Below are positions 21,374-33,368 of a stretch of DNA of 64,000 bases, piece by piece. The first letter of the stretch is position 1; every line of letters starts with the position of its first letter. Made by a program: the position numbers and the translations under genes. Source of the DNA: Theristus sp. LFF4_11 (taxonomy: Eukaryota; Nematoda; Chromadorea; Monhysterida; Xyalidae); contig JASANC010004097.1 in assembly GCA_030248135.1 (NCBI GenBank), positions 29,846 to 93,845 on the forward strand, written 5' to 3'. The notes beneath the pieces are model-generated. The model did not search any database, was not told where the DNA came from, and saw only the letters and a program-made list of their open reading frames with translations.

Positions 21374-24300
21374 ATGACGGCTGTTAGTGTGGCGCTAGAC
21401 AAGTGGCGAGCGGCAAGGTTCAAAGAATTGCAGGTGCGTCAATTGTCAGGAATTGTTGTTTTTTTATGTTTGTTTGATCAGTTTCAGTTTTTTAAGAAAT
21501 CATAGTTATGTTCTTAAATCTTGAACATTCAGGCTGAGTTGGAATCGACGGCGACGACTATCGCCAACGGGCAGGACGAAGCGGACAGCTCTCGGAAGCG
21601 TTTGATTGATCAGAGTCGCTCGTTCAAGAACACTGCTTCAGAGGTGTGACGTGTGTATATTGTGGATTTATTCAAGCGTGTCCGGACTAAAATGACGTCA
21701 TTTGCTTTAAAAACGCCCGTTTGTCAAAGTACAGGCACTAAAATGTCAGTTTGGTGTGACTGATTCGACATTCACCATTTGTTTACGGGAAGAAATCGGC
21801 TGAACGGAAAGTCTGGTTTGCTGTTAACGGCAAGCGCATGTTTGGCGGCACATGACGTCATTTCAGTGGGACACGTTTAAAAAAATAGGTCATAGTTCAT
21901 TGAACTGATTTTGAGTTTTGGCTTTACTTCCGTGTTGTTTTTGATCAATTACCTGATCAGATGTAAGAAATCAATTGAAATGAAACAAAAAACTGTCGTT
22001 CAATTCCAGGACGTTCGTCGCGCAGTGGCGCCTTTGATGAAGAGCTTTCAGACGGAGGTCGATCAGCTGACACAGCGATGTCGAACGACTGAGTCCGCGT
22101 TCTTGTCGCTGTTCGGTCGATGCGCCGACTTGCCTGGTTCGTGCACTCACCTCACGTTCACGTATGAACTGTAATTTCAAGTGCTGAATCTTGATTATTC
22201 TGCAAAATGAAGGACATGTTCTCATTCTCCGTGTTGTTGTTCTTGTTTTGTTGGTTTGAATGAACCAATGAATCCGAATTCATTTCAGTTCACAAAGACT
22301 TGTTTCGCATTCAAGAATCACATTTGTGTTGCAGACCCGTGCGATTCGCTGCAAGAGGCGCTTTCGTGGCAACAGAAGTGCCAGCGGATGGCCGACATTG
22401 AAATCGAGGCCGAGAATTTGCGCAAAACACTGGCGCAGTACAACAGCGAGTTTGCGCAGGTGAAGAACCAGGAGGTCACCGTGCGACAGTTGCGCGAACA
22501 GATCAAACAGTACGAGGCACAGATCGAGCAACAAGTCGAGGTCGGTCACAGCCGAACTGTAATGTTTGCTTGCAACGCTTATATTGATTCGTAGCACTTG
22601 ATTCACTTGATTGTTTTTACACGTGGTATGGCCAGCGATCCAGATTCGAAATGATATCAACGTCAAAGTTGCGAGTGCCATTTAAAAGTAAAAAATCAGA
22701 CTTCGGTAATCCATCGTCAAGGTTGCAGTACACTAGTGTAGTGCCCTCACAGTTGGAAAACGCCCATCAGAATGTTTCCACGACTGCAGGATCGCATGTG
22801 CGCGCGCGAGTCGGTGCTACGTGAAACGTTCGAGCAACGCGAACAGGAGATGCAACGCGCTGGCAGCATGCTGTCGATGAAACTGAACGACTGTGAGCGA
22901 CGCGCGGACACGCTGCAGACGGCGCTCGATGCTGCGCAGAAGGTGCACACGCACGATGTGTTCTGGACACTGCAACTTTACACTGCAAACCACAAGACAG
23001 TCGCAAGCAACCAAGTTTATCCTGACCATGCAAGCAGGCTATTACCACGCAACTTCTTTGACAATGAAAATTGATCGTTATGCAGAAACTAGCCGTATAA
23101 AATCAATGACATTCGTCAGCGTCACACCAATCAAACGGCTGAATAGAAAGCCGTGTGCAAGTTTTTTGTATCCACGTTTTTGCAGGAGTTGTTCACCCTG
23201 CGCTCGCAGCGCGACGACGCCACCGAGGCTCGTGCCGACCAGCTGGACATGATCAGCGTCGATTTGGAGCGCGCCACACAGCGGGTGGTCGGTTCGGTGT
23301 TGATTCTGTGCTCGGAATCTTCAACCGTTGTGCGCCTCACAACGAAACTGAACGCAAATCGTTTCAGGACTCACTGGAACGCGAGAACGATGCGCTGCGC
23401 CAGCAGATGCAGACGATGATCGAAGAGAAACGAGCGCCGCACGACAGCACCGCCGAACAGACGGCCGAGGAGCAGAAAAACCCGTTTCTGGAGGCCGAGC
23501 TGCGCGCCAAGGATAAACATGTGGGTTTTTTCTTAGAAAATCCGCATTTTTTAATAACGAAATCAACATAGGTTCATTGCTTGTGCAGATTTCGCAACTG
23601 CTGGCTGAAACGAAACAACTGAGCAGCAGACTAGCGGAGACGGAAGATCAGTTGAAAACGACCACCGAATCGTTCGAGTGTGAGCTGGCTGCGAAGCGTG
23701 AGTCGCTGAGTGCACTCGAGGGAACACTCGCGAAACAGGCCGACTACGACGAAGTGAAACGCGAACTCAGGTGTGTCAATGACGGTAACTGACTGATGAA
23801 CGACGTCACCATCCCATTCTTTGGTTCACTCATCATTATTATGCAGCCAACAACGTCAATATCATAAACCAACACTGGATCATTATCAGTGCGTTGATTT
23901 TTCGCTCCAGAGTAATGAAATCGATCGAATGTGGCAGTGAGTCGGATGAAAAATCCGGTCAATCAGCGGAGCGGCCCTTGGAAGTGTTGCTGCTAGAGAA
24001 AAATCGCTCGTTGCAGTCGGAGAACGCGTCGCTGCGATTGGCGTCGAAAAGCTCGGAAGGTTCGTCAACACTTTGTTGTTCGTGACTTTGTTGTTTTGAA
24101 TGTCTTTTGTTGGTTGTCATTCGCCATTGCCATTGCGCTGCGCTGACTCGACGATTCGACTTTGTGGGTGATGCAAGAAGCTCAGTTTGCTTCTGAAAAC
24201 CAAAATCCGACTGGGCACTTTATACACAATTTGTTCTGTAATGTGCACATGATTCGTGTGGTGTGTAACAATCAAAATCATCATAACAATTCTGTTCTTC

Positions 24301-27300
24301 ACAACTTCTTTACCTTCCAATGCATGATATCCTGTGATTATTCTTTTCTGTTGTCATTTCGTACTTTATTTGTTATCTGTGAATGATTGATATTACTGAG
24401 CTGCTGCTGCTGTTGCTGCTACAAGCGAATACTGTGTTTCGAACTCGAATCAGGGAACGGGCACACACACAGGCATCAGGCGAGCGCACTGTGCATGCAA
24501 ACGTTTAACTTCGACCAACTCATTTGAGTTGTGTTGTGTTTATGTCAGTGAAAACAGAAAAAACAACGAAACATGTTTGCTTGCAGCAGCGGCAGTTGAC
24601 GCCGGGCGGGCGGAGTCGGCAGTCGAAGGCGACACAGCCTTGGACGGTGCACATCAGTCAGACGCAAGCGGCGACAGCCACGAAGGCGTGCAGCAGATCG
24701 TGCGCGCGTTCGAGTGTCTCGTCGGCGCTGAGCTGGTGTCCGGCTTCAATCGGCACTCGAGCAAACGCGCGATACGAACTAGGTCGATGAACGACGATCG
24801 TGCGGTTGATGAGAAACAGATGGACGTGAACGCTGATGCAGTTGATGTTGAGCAACGAGCTGAGGCGGATGATGCAGTCGACGGGAGGACGTCGCCTCAG
24901 GAAATGGCACACGAAAAGGAATCGTGCTCGCTAGTGGACTCTAGCAACAGTGATGATCGGATGGCGCTGCAGCAGCAGTTGCTGGAGGAAGAAGAGGTCA
25001 GATTCATTCTCGAACTTGAGCTCTTTTTTTGATTTTGTGATAATTACCGTATTTATGTCTTCAAAAATTCCAGCAGCGTCAACTGGAAGCAGCAGCCCTC
25101 TCGCAGCTGAACGCGCTGGATGCTTCCTGTCTGCAACAGAACCCAGCGGCGCGTTCAATCCGATTCGCCAGCAACAATCGCGGCGTCACGAAGAAGAGCG
25201 GCAGCAATCGCGCGTCGAACGGCCCGGCGACACCGTCGAAACTGGCGCAGCAGCTGCACGATCGGGTCGCCGAGAAGGCGCGGCGGTACGCCGACGAGAA
25301 ACAACTGGACACGTTCGGCATTGCGGCGAAATGCAAACGGCTGATGATCGCGCACAACATCGGGCAGCGGCTGTTCGCGAAAACCATCCTCAGTCAGGTG
25401 AAGGTCGGCACCACTACTTCTTCTTTTTTGGCTGTCATTGTTGTTCGATGTTTTTTCAAACTTTGCTATTCAGCGTTAACTTTCACCGCCTGACCGCAAT
25501 TCATGTCCCCTGTTTCAGTCGCAAGGCTCACTGAGCGAACTGTTGTCGAAGCCTCGCTCGTGGGATCGACTGACCGAGAAGGGACGCGAGGCGTTCCGCC
25601 GGATACTCGCGTGGATCAACGACGACGACGCGATCGAGATGCTGCGTGCGTTCGCGAAACAGCCGACCACTGGTGCGCCATTGGTTGCATCGCTTGCCTC
25701 TTTTCTAGTTCGGCGACTTACTACACACACGCACAGAACAGAAAATCAGTGTCTTACTCGGGAGTTCGAAATTGCTGAAGTGACCGAGACAGTCACAGAG
25801 ATGTGACAGGCTCAGGTGATTTTGAATCGCCCCAACAAACAATGAGCTGTTTCTCTTTCCACATCCACAAAACGCACCGAGTCGCAGAACAAAACGCGAA
25901 AATGCGGCATTATTTGGTGCGTTTGCGCTGACCAGTAGATAGTAGTTGGATTGAAACAGGGCTGATTTCATAAAACCCTTCGAGATTCACGCTTTCTGTT
26001 CAGACGCCGACGGCAACGTGTCGCAACGCCGCGCGGCAGCGTCAGTCCTCAATCGTTATCCATCCACGAAACACCACCGACAGACGCGCGCCGTCAACAA
26101 CGGACTGTCGATGGTCTACGGGCACAGTCGACACACGAACAGCAACAACAACAACAACCGTCGCTCGGTTGACGACTGCATGCAGCAGCTCACCGAATCG
26201 ACCACCGCAAAGCAGCCGCTAAAGTTGAACATTCTGCCGCGGCGGAGCAGTCAGAGTTTCGAGCGGCTGAACAGTGAACAATCGAGTGCAGCCATGGATA
26301 CGCCGCCAATGAGCAGCGCCGACGTGGCAAAGAGCCAGACGGCAACCGCCGTCAGTCCGGCGTCGTCGACGGGACGCCCGAGCAGCACCAGCAACAGTCG
26401 CTGGCGGCACGATGACATTCCGCGCGAGAAGATCTTGGAGATATACCAGCGCGAGCTCGAGAAACTCGAGGAGCATCGCAAGGAACAGGTGAGAGGGGAC
26501 AAATTTTGTTTTTGAGTCGATGCTTATTGATGTAACCTTGTAGCATTCTTGTTCTTCCTACCGCTTTTTTCTATGCTACGCTATGCTCCTCCTATTGTTC
26601 GTATTTTTAGGATGCATCACTGGATAAAACGGTTAACAACAACCGGCAGTCACCACGCACAAAGACAGCCCCCACCACAGAGGGTCCCATCGCTCGTCAC
26701 GGGCACACGTCCGTTGGCGGCGGCTCTTCGTTCATGCTGAACGCAGTGAATGTAAGTTCTATAACTCATTTTCTATCCCCAGTTGTTTCTCAAAAAAATA
26801 CTGAGCGAGACTGATTGAATAGTCCGTTTCACTTTTTGTTGTTGTCAGCAATATCGTTTGATATTGCTCTAAGCAATAACGAGCACTGCCTGCTTGCTTG
26901 CTAGAATCCAGAACAACCCCTAGCTTGGTAACAAATTCAGTTGAGAACTTTTAAGCCACAAGCACCGGCTCACTGTGCTGGTGACACATCCAATCCATCA
27001 AGCACTCGTCTCGTATTTGAGGTGTCCCGCAAACGTCGACCGGTCTCCGTGAGCGACCACCGCCACCCACAGCACCAGCTGCGTTGTATTCGACCGAAGC
27101 CGATCGATCTGACAGCAGACGACCACAACAGCAGCATTGAGCCGTTGTGCACGTCGCAGTTGCTGTCACCACCGTCACAACGCTGTGCCTCTTCGTCCAG
27201 CCTTGGTGGCGCCAACGTTGCCGCCACCTGCCAGAGTACGCCAACATTGCCGCCAATCACGCAACAGCAGTCCGACCAATACCCGAACATCGACACGGAC

Positions 27301-30239
27301 GCACTCGTCACTCGTGTCAAGGACTTTCTCGCTGCGAACTGCATCAGTCAACGTCTGTTTGGACAAGTGGTGCTGGCGCTCTCGCAAGGTACTACACCAC
27401 TCGCTGACATTCAAAGTGCTCGTCTGAAGACAATGCCCTCTGTTATCACCACAGTAATGTAATTGCATATGCACACATAGACACACAGGCGATATTACAA
27501 CAGCGTGTGTGTTGGTTTGTTTGTTAAGACGCAGCAACATAACGGTGTTATAACAGCGTCCAGTCATGTCTTGAGACCATCTCACTGTCACTATCACCAT
27601 TTGAAGAGACCGAACAGCCAGCAGTGCGTGCCCAATTCAAACAGGCTTCCTTTCCACCACTCAGGATCCGTCAGCGATCTGCTGGCACGACCGAAGCCGT
27701 GGGCGCAGCTGACGCAGAAAGGCCGCGAGCCGTTCATCCGCATGCAGATGTTCATGGGCGACGAGCACGCGATCGCACGCCTGCGGCAGCTCAGGGCCAG
27801 CAGCACCAGCAGCAGTGCCGCTGTGTCGCATGTGGGCAGTGGGAAGCTGATGAATGAAACTGCGCCGGACTCGGGTGGGTGCCGATGTTTGGCCGAGGCT
27901 TTGTCGTTGAACGGCGTTTTATAACGAAAATTGAAAATTTTGTCCTCTTGTTTTTCAGCCGATGGCCAACACAACGAGTTTCCGTTTGTTGTCAGTGGTG
28001 TCTCGCCTGCATCCATGTCGCCAGGTGGCTGCAATGTTTTCTCATGCACTTCTTTATTTGTCAATCGAGATTGTCGAGATCGACTTTTTCATTTTGCCAA
28101 CCGTGCGACAGTGTGGTGTATCGTTGGTCACTTGCCACCCAACCTAATGCTAGCTGGTGTGTTCGCAACTAGTCAGTCGGCAAGCACACAACGGTACAGC
28201 AGACGGTTGCACGTGCCAAGGCAATAACAGCGAACGACTGTCGGTTTTCAGTGGCATCGCCGCTCGACTACTCCTCGCCGGACAGCGCGAGCACGAGCGT
28301 GCGCCAGAGCGCCAGTTTCATGTCCGACTACAGCAGCTCGCCGGCATCGTGCACCGCTGATAAAACGCCGCTGAACACGGTCGACATCGCGATGCGCGTC
28401 AGGGAGCAACTGAGCGCGCACGGCATTGGACAGAAGGTTCGCGAACGGCACTTGGGTTTATTCAGAAACCAGCTTTGCAATGGAGTGTGTTCTGCAGGCA
28501 GACCTCCAGTTGATTGCGCATATGCCAACCGGAGTCAACATAAAAGTTCAATGCAACAACTACCCCATTACATCGACTAGTTCTGCGTTTTTTTATTAGC
28601 TCTGCCTTGATTTTGCAGTGAAGTTCAAGTCAAGTGGCTGTTTTGTCGGTGCCGAAACGTTTGTACGATTTGATTGCCTTTCAAGTGCATTCATCCAACT
28701 CAGGTGTTTGGCGAAACGATCCTAGGCGTCAGCCAGGGCACCGTGTCCGACATGTTGTCGCGGCCGAAGCCGTGGGCGTCGCTGTCGCAGCGCGGTCGTG
28801 AGCCGTTCGTACGCATGAACGCCTGGCTCGACAATCCGAATCGCCTTGAGTTGTTGCTGATGGGCTCGCCGCCGAAGGCAAACACACCGCCCGTGATTAG
28901 TGTCACTCATGCGAAACGACACGCAACCAGCAGCAACAACAACGAGTCAACGCCCGCCAAGCGCATTCATGTTCGTTGGCTATTGGTGACTTTGAATGGT
29001 TTTTCTCAAACTGCTGTATTGTATGTTTATTTTGGACGTGTCGGATTGAAATGACATCAGTTTCTGTAAAATGCCTGTTTATCAAAAATAGACACATGAA
29101 TATCAGTTGGCTCACTCTTCACATACTTTACATTAAGGGATTAGCGAAACTGAAACTCCGGTTTGCTCTGTCCGTGTGACAAGTACATGACATCACTTCG
29201 GTCAGACACATACAAAAAACCACGATACCACGATCAACCAAGCCAACGGCAGCATTTGCACATGTTTGGTCCGTTTGCTGGCTACGTGTGCCATCTGAAA
29301 CAGTTTTCTTTCACCTTTCTCCAGCGCACCGTCGTCACGGACGAACAAAAACTGGCACTCCGCTACGCGTACGCGCACGAGCCGTACCCGTCCGCGCGAT
29401 TGGTCGAATTCCTCTCAACCGAGATCGGCCTCGGCGTACGAACGGTGACGAACTGGTTCTACAACCAGCGATGTCGTCTGAAAATGCCGGATGAACTCGA
29501 CACAACGAACGCGAGTCGCCTGACACAGCCGACGGCCGATAGTCAGCTGTCGCTACGGGAGCAACGCTACCAGAAGGCGCAGGCACTGCGGCCCTACACC
29601 GAACTGACGCCGGAGCTCGAACGCCAATTCCCGAATCTGCGTGCGGCCATGCGCAACTGTGAGACGTTCGCTGAGACTGGCCGCAGTATGAGCAAGGTGA
29701 ACCGGGACAACTCTGTGTACCCGCGTAACGTCGGGCACAACAGGAATAACAACAACGAGCTGGTGTTCGAACGCCACCAGGACTGCTCGGACGACGACGA
29801 CGACGAGATGACGATGTACAACGAGACGATCGAGCTCGACAAGAACTTTGGCTCCGCACTGCAGGCGTTGTTCTACGGCGCTCACGGGAACGCTGAGACG
29901 AGCGACACGCGCCGGCTGGCTGCTACGGGCGACAGATTCCTGAGCAACTTTGACAACGCGACGCGCGACGACAACGACAGCGCTACGGGTTTCACGAAAA
30001 CGCACTCGCAGCGGGACTGGAATGACCTGCTGAGCTGTTCGTTCGGCAGTGAGGCGTCGTCGCGTGGGACGGACGCGGCAGCGGACAACGCGAACGGCCA
30101 GCCGCAGCAGAACGGACATCTGCCGGAGAAGGAGCACGGCGCGGCGGGTGGTGCTGGCGTCTCAGCGCTGGATCGAACTGTCGCCAAACTGCGACGGCTT
30201 GCCGAGAAAACCAATTCTTCCATAAGCGCCATCACGTAA
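21374..30239 (+). CDS. CUX1-type transcription factor: coiled coil, three CUT domains and homeodomain
   Basis: A DNA-binding regulator. Exons: 21374-21433, 21533-21643, 22010-22136, 22335-22540, 22790-22942, 23186-23287, 23368-23520, 23589-23770, 23911-24059 (shared with CASP), then 24587-24996, 25074-25398, 25519-25672, 26004-26488, 26611-26751, 26941-27388, 27665-27874, 27959-28024, 28252-28436, 28704-28970, 29325-30239; about 1615 residues. The N-terminal coiled coil matches human CUX1/CASP ([34 protein letters not shown]). CUT1 about residues 622-705, CUT2 about 1020-1105, CUT3 about 1198-1285 (each with IGQ/ISQ-(R/K)-(L/V)-FG/FA...SQG(S/T)...KPxxW...GREPF-like blocks). The homeodomain starts at the 29325 exon ([20 protein letters not shown]...[11 protein letters not shown]). 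A long acidic, low-complexity C-terminus follows. In the CUT1 exon an A5 run at 25380-25384 shifts the frame by one base relative to the expected FAKTILSQ; see findings. Confidence 0.93.
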
Positions 30240-33200
30240 CACGATTGTATCTCCTTGTGGTGCACCAACTTTTGTTGCAGTGTATGCTTGTTTGGAGTTT
30301 CGATGATTCTGTCCTGTTTCTGTTTCTGTTTTTTTTTCTTTTTTTGTTTTATCATTTCTGTGCTTGCTTACTCATCACTCTCTGTCATACAAGGTAGTCT
30401 CTGTATCCGTAAAATGTACTTGTTCGAAAATTTTGCAACTGTCGAATTTTTGTGTCAGTTCTTCCGTTGTGTTCAGTATTTTCTAAAGTCACAAATTCGA
30501 GTCATGTATAGCTCCGGTTTTTTCTTGTTGTTTTAGTTGCTTTTACGCCTCTTTGTTGGTTCTATAGCATAGGATTCGTTCCCCAAGCATTGATGTGCTA
30601 AATTTCATAATAAACGTGTGGCAATGCGCTGATTAGTCGAAGGAATTCACTGATCAGAACCAGAGTCTTTATTTTTTTGTTTTCGACATGCCTGTATTAC
30701 TTTTCTACAATTTACTTATATTTTCATGTTTACTTCTTCGAACTGTTTAGAAAACGTCGATTCCGTTCAGACTGTTATCATTCGCGTATCGCGTTTCTTT
30801 TATTCTCATTTTTCAAGATGCCATGTTTTCATGGTGAGCTTGTTTCGTTTTGACGGAAGGAATACTTTAGTTAAATGTTGATTTGTTTTTGGTCTGGTCT
30901 GATGATTTTTTGTCTTTGAACGGTTCCATTTTCATGAGTGCTAGTCAAGCAAAACAATTCTATGTCTGAAAATAAGTTGATTGAAAGGCAACAAGGGTTT
31001 TCATACTTGTCATGTATCTAGTTTTTCTGTCTAAATCCTTCTAGTTTTCATTTGTGGTCACACAGAACTCGTTTTTTTTGTATTATTTCGATTTTCATGC
31101 CATAAACCGTGGTCAGTTAGTTAGGTGTTTGAATATTTGGATAGATGTACTATGGAAGGCTGTTGAATAAAAGGTATCATGCGGCTCCGGAGTCCTGGGT
31201 ATTATTTCGCATGACAGTTACCCGTTTAAAATGTTCGGTTGGAAAAAGTGAAAAGGAGTGGCAATGCGCAGTGGCAAATGGCGTTAGTTGTAAATCTAAT
31301 TACAAAATCCCTGATCATCAACTTGCCTTTTTTGCGCAGAAGCGTTGGTGACGCTACAAAAGGAGCTGGACGCAGCACGACTATGCGTGGCGCAACAGAA
31401 GAGCCTGATCGGTGGCTTGGAGCGCGATCTGCTCTGTGTGAACGCGCTGACACGATCGCCCGCGGACGTCGGTTTCTTGTCATTCGATGACAATCATCTA
31501 GTTGCTCTTTCTTTCTTTCTGATTGGATTGAATTGTGTTTCGCTTAATCTGAGCCGTGCTTGATGCTGTTGGTCAACTTGTTGCAAATTGTGTTGCTGTG
31601 TATCTTCCAGGGCGCCCCGGCGATTGAATGCGACACCGCAGAGACTCCGCCGAATGTGCTGATTGCGCAAGCGGTCGGCGGTACAGCGAACGTCTCCGGC
31701 GGCATTCGCACCAGCACCGGTCTGTTTCAGTGTTTGCAGAAATGCACCACTCTGTATTGCTTCTGAGATTTTTTTGTGTGCATTCATTGTGAAATTGAAC
31801 TGACCAATCGTGCAGATTACTCCGGCGAAGAGTCGCTGTTGCCGATCGTGGCCAGTCAACGGGAGCGCTTCCGCAAGCGAGTGCAAGAGCTGGAAGAGGT
31901 TGGTGCGGGTCAGCGGAGCAAGATTTTCAGCTTAACTGATTTGTGGGGTGGCAGAATGCATGAGTTGATAGTAAGAGCGCCACAATTTATTTATTTTTTT
32001 ATTGATCCATTTTTCGGAATGTGACAAGTCGCAAGCATTTGTACTATTTCGAGCGCATCCATACGAGGCAGTCAACAGCAGTTACACACACGGACTAACA
32101 TTCAAAAAACCACCAATTCCAGGAAGGCCTCCAACAGCAACAGCACACGGCGCTGCTGCAAGGCGAGCTCGAGAAAACGCGCAGCGACAACGTGAAACTG
32201 TACGAGAAGATAAAGTTCCTGCAGAGCTACCAGGGGCGTGCCGCGATGAGTCAAGTCGGTGCAGCTCGAAAGTTGCGGGTGTTTGTCAATGAGCATTAGC
32301 GAGGGTCTACTTGGCGATGGTGTTAGCTCAAAAGCCGTCTTAATTGCCAAAACCCTTTGGGTTTTTGTAGTTGCTTTGGGCTTGGAGGCCGCTCCAAATA
32401 CAAATGGAAATTCAAAAACGATGAATACTTTTCAGCGTGTCACTGTGGACGATACAGAACAACGCTACTCCAGCGAGTACGAGCAGTCGATCGATCCGTT
32501 CCGTCGCTTCAACCAGCAGGAGAAACAGCGCAAATATGAGTCGTTGCGTACGCACGACAAAGCAACACTCGGAGTGGTGCGCTATTCTCGCTTCGAACGA
32601 GTTTTTCAATTCATCATAAGTCAAACTCACTCAACATTATGAGGATTCTCATTGTCTGCTGCTGATTGGTCCAACCAGTTCGATGCAGTCAATCAGCGTG
32701 CCAGATTCAAACTTTCCAATGCACCAAGTTTTGACACGGTCCACTGTGTTTTTATAAAACAGCTGTGGCCTGTATTCCGTGTTTTTCGGACTTTCAAAGC
32801 TTGCGTTCATATTTCCAGAGTCGCGTTCTCATGGGCAGTTCGCACGCGCGTGCCGTTGTGTTCTTCTACTTGCTCTTCTTGCACTGCTTGATTTTCGCGG
32901 TCAGTTTTGACGGGCATCATGTTTTGTCGAGTGATCCTTGGTTCTTGTTCAGTTTAGCTGCATGTTCAGGTTCTGTACAAACTGGCCTCAGTTGAATCGT
33001 GCAAACGTGACTTTGCGACCGACTGTGTTCACAAGTGAGTGTGCTCATTTGCAGTCGAACTCTAAATTGATTGGTTGCTGATTACGGCATGCATGCTTTT
33101 TGCACAAGCAAACTCCGCCCCCACAGCAATGCCTGCACAGAAAACATGCAGCACGTGACCACCAACCAATCAGCTTATTTCCTATAATTTAGAGTTAGAC

Positions 33201-33368
33201 TGTATACCGCTGAGAAACAGGACAGGCGAATATGTAGGAATGTGCCCTAGGTTTCGGTATTCCACTGAAATGATCGGCTACTTTTGTCACTGACTACAGT
33301 CTGAAAAAAACTTTAGATTCCAAGAGCACATGCACGAGGTGCACGGGATCAATGATTTCCACGGATGA
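21374..33368 (+). CDS. CASP (CCAAT-displacement-protein alternatively spliced product), Golgi coiled-coil membrane protein
   Basis: A Golgi golgin-like tail-anchored protein implicated in intra-Golgi retrograde transport in vertebrates. It shares the first nine exons (21374-24059) with CUX, then splices from the phase-1 donor at 24059 over the whole CUT/homeodomain block to 31340-31467, 31611-31719, 31816-31898, 32123-32254, 32436-32573, 32819-32899, 32970-33034 and 33317-33368. The total is 2031 nt, 676 residues, against 678 in human CASP. CASP-specific landmarks: [69 protein letters not shown], and the transmembrane segment [15 protein letters not shown] followed by [10 protein letters not shown]. 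Exon 31340 starts with two bases that complete the codon left by exon 24059, as does the CUX exon at 24587, so both isoforms are in frame. Confidence 0.92.
21677..21875. repeat. MITE family C, copy 1 (CRE-bearing termini)
   Basis: Intron 2 of CUX/CASP. Left end CGTGTCCGGACTAAAATGAC and right end TCATTTCAGTGGGACACG are inverted. Each contains a perfect TGACGTCA palindrome (21693-21700 and 21853-21860). Other copies lie at 29037-29211, 35095-35267 and 47547 onward. Confidence 0.75.
29037..29211. repeat. MITE family C, copy 2
   Basis: In the intron before the homeodomain exon. Ends CGTGTCGGATTGAAATGACA and TGACATCACTTCGGTCAGAC are inverted. The CRE-like palindromes have decayed to TGACATCA. Confidence 0.65.
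30240..31339 (+). other. CUX 3' UTR and intron before the CASP-specific exons
   Basis: T-rich sequence follows the CUX stop. A canonical AATAAA at 30609-30614 is the likely CUX polyadenylation signal. The rest would be intron for the CASP transcript. No open frame of interest was seen. Confidence 0.6.
30609..30614 (+). terminator. Polyadenylation signal AATAAA of the CUX transcript
   Basis: A canonical hexamer about 370 nt downstream of the CUX stop and upstream of the CASP-specific exons. Use of this site versus splicing past it would decide which protein is made. Confidence 0.55.
32650..32712 (-). repeat. Family B short repeat, copy 2 (inverted)
   Basis: In a CASP intron. The reverse complement reads GCACGCTGATTGACTGCATC...TTGGACCAATCAGCAGC, matching the copies at 3168 and 50690. 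Confidence 0.5.
33052..33203. repeat. MITE family A, copy 1 (complete)
   Basis: The last CASP intron contains an element with inverted ends CAGTCGAACTCTAAATT and AATTTAGAGTTAGACTG, plus inner CCAATCAG arms and a GC-richer centre (ACTCCGCCCCCACAGC). Partial copies lie at 37281-37320 and 43467-43560. Confidence 0.7.

Noticed and set aside
24412..24420. Run of CTG repeats as a possible repeat expansion
   Set aside because: Only a few units within an intron, no more than expected.
29163..29324. N-terminal 54 residues of the long frame preceding the homeodomain
   Set aside because: They lie upstream of a clear CCAG acceptor at 29324 and overlap a MITE copy. The real exon starts at 29325.
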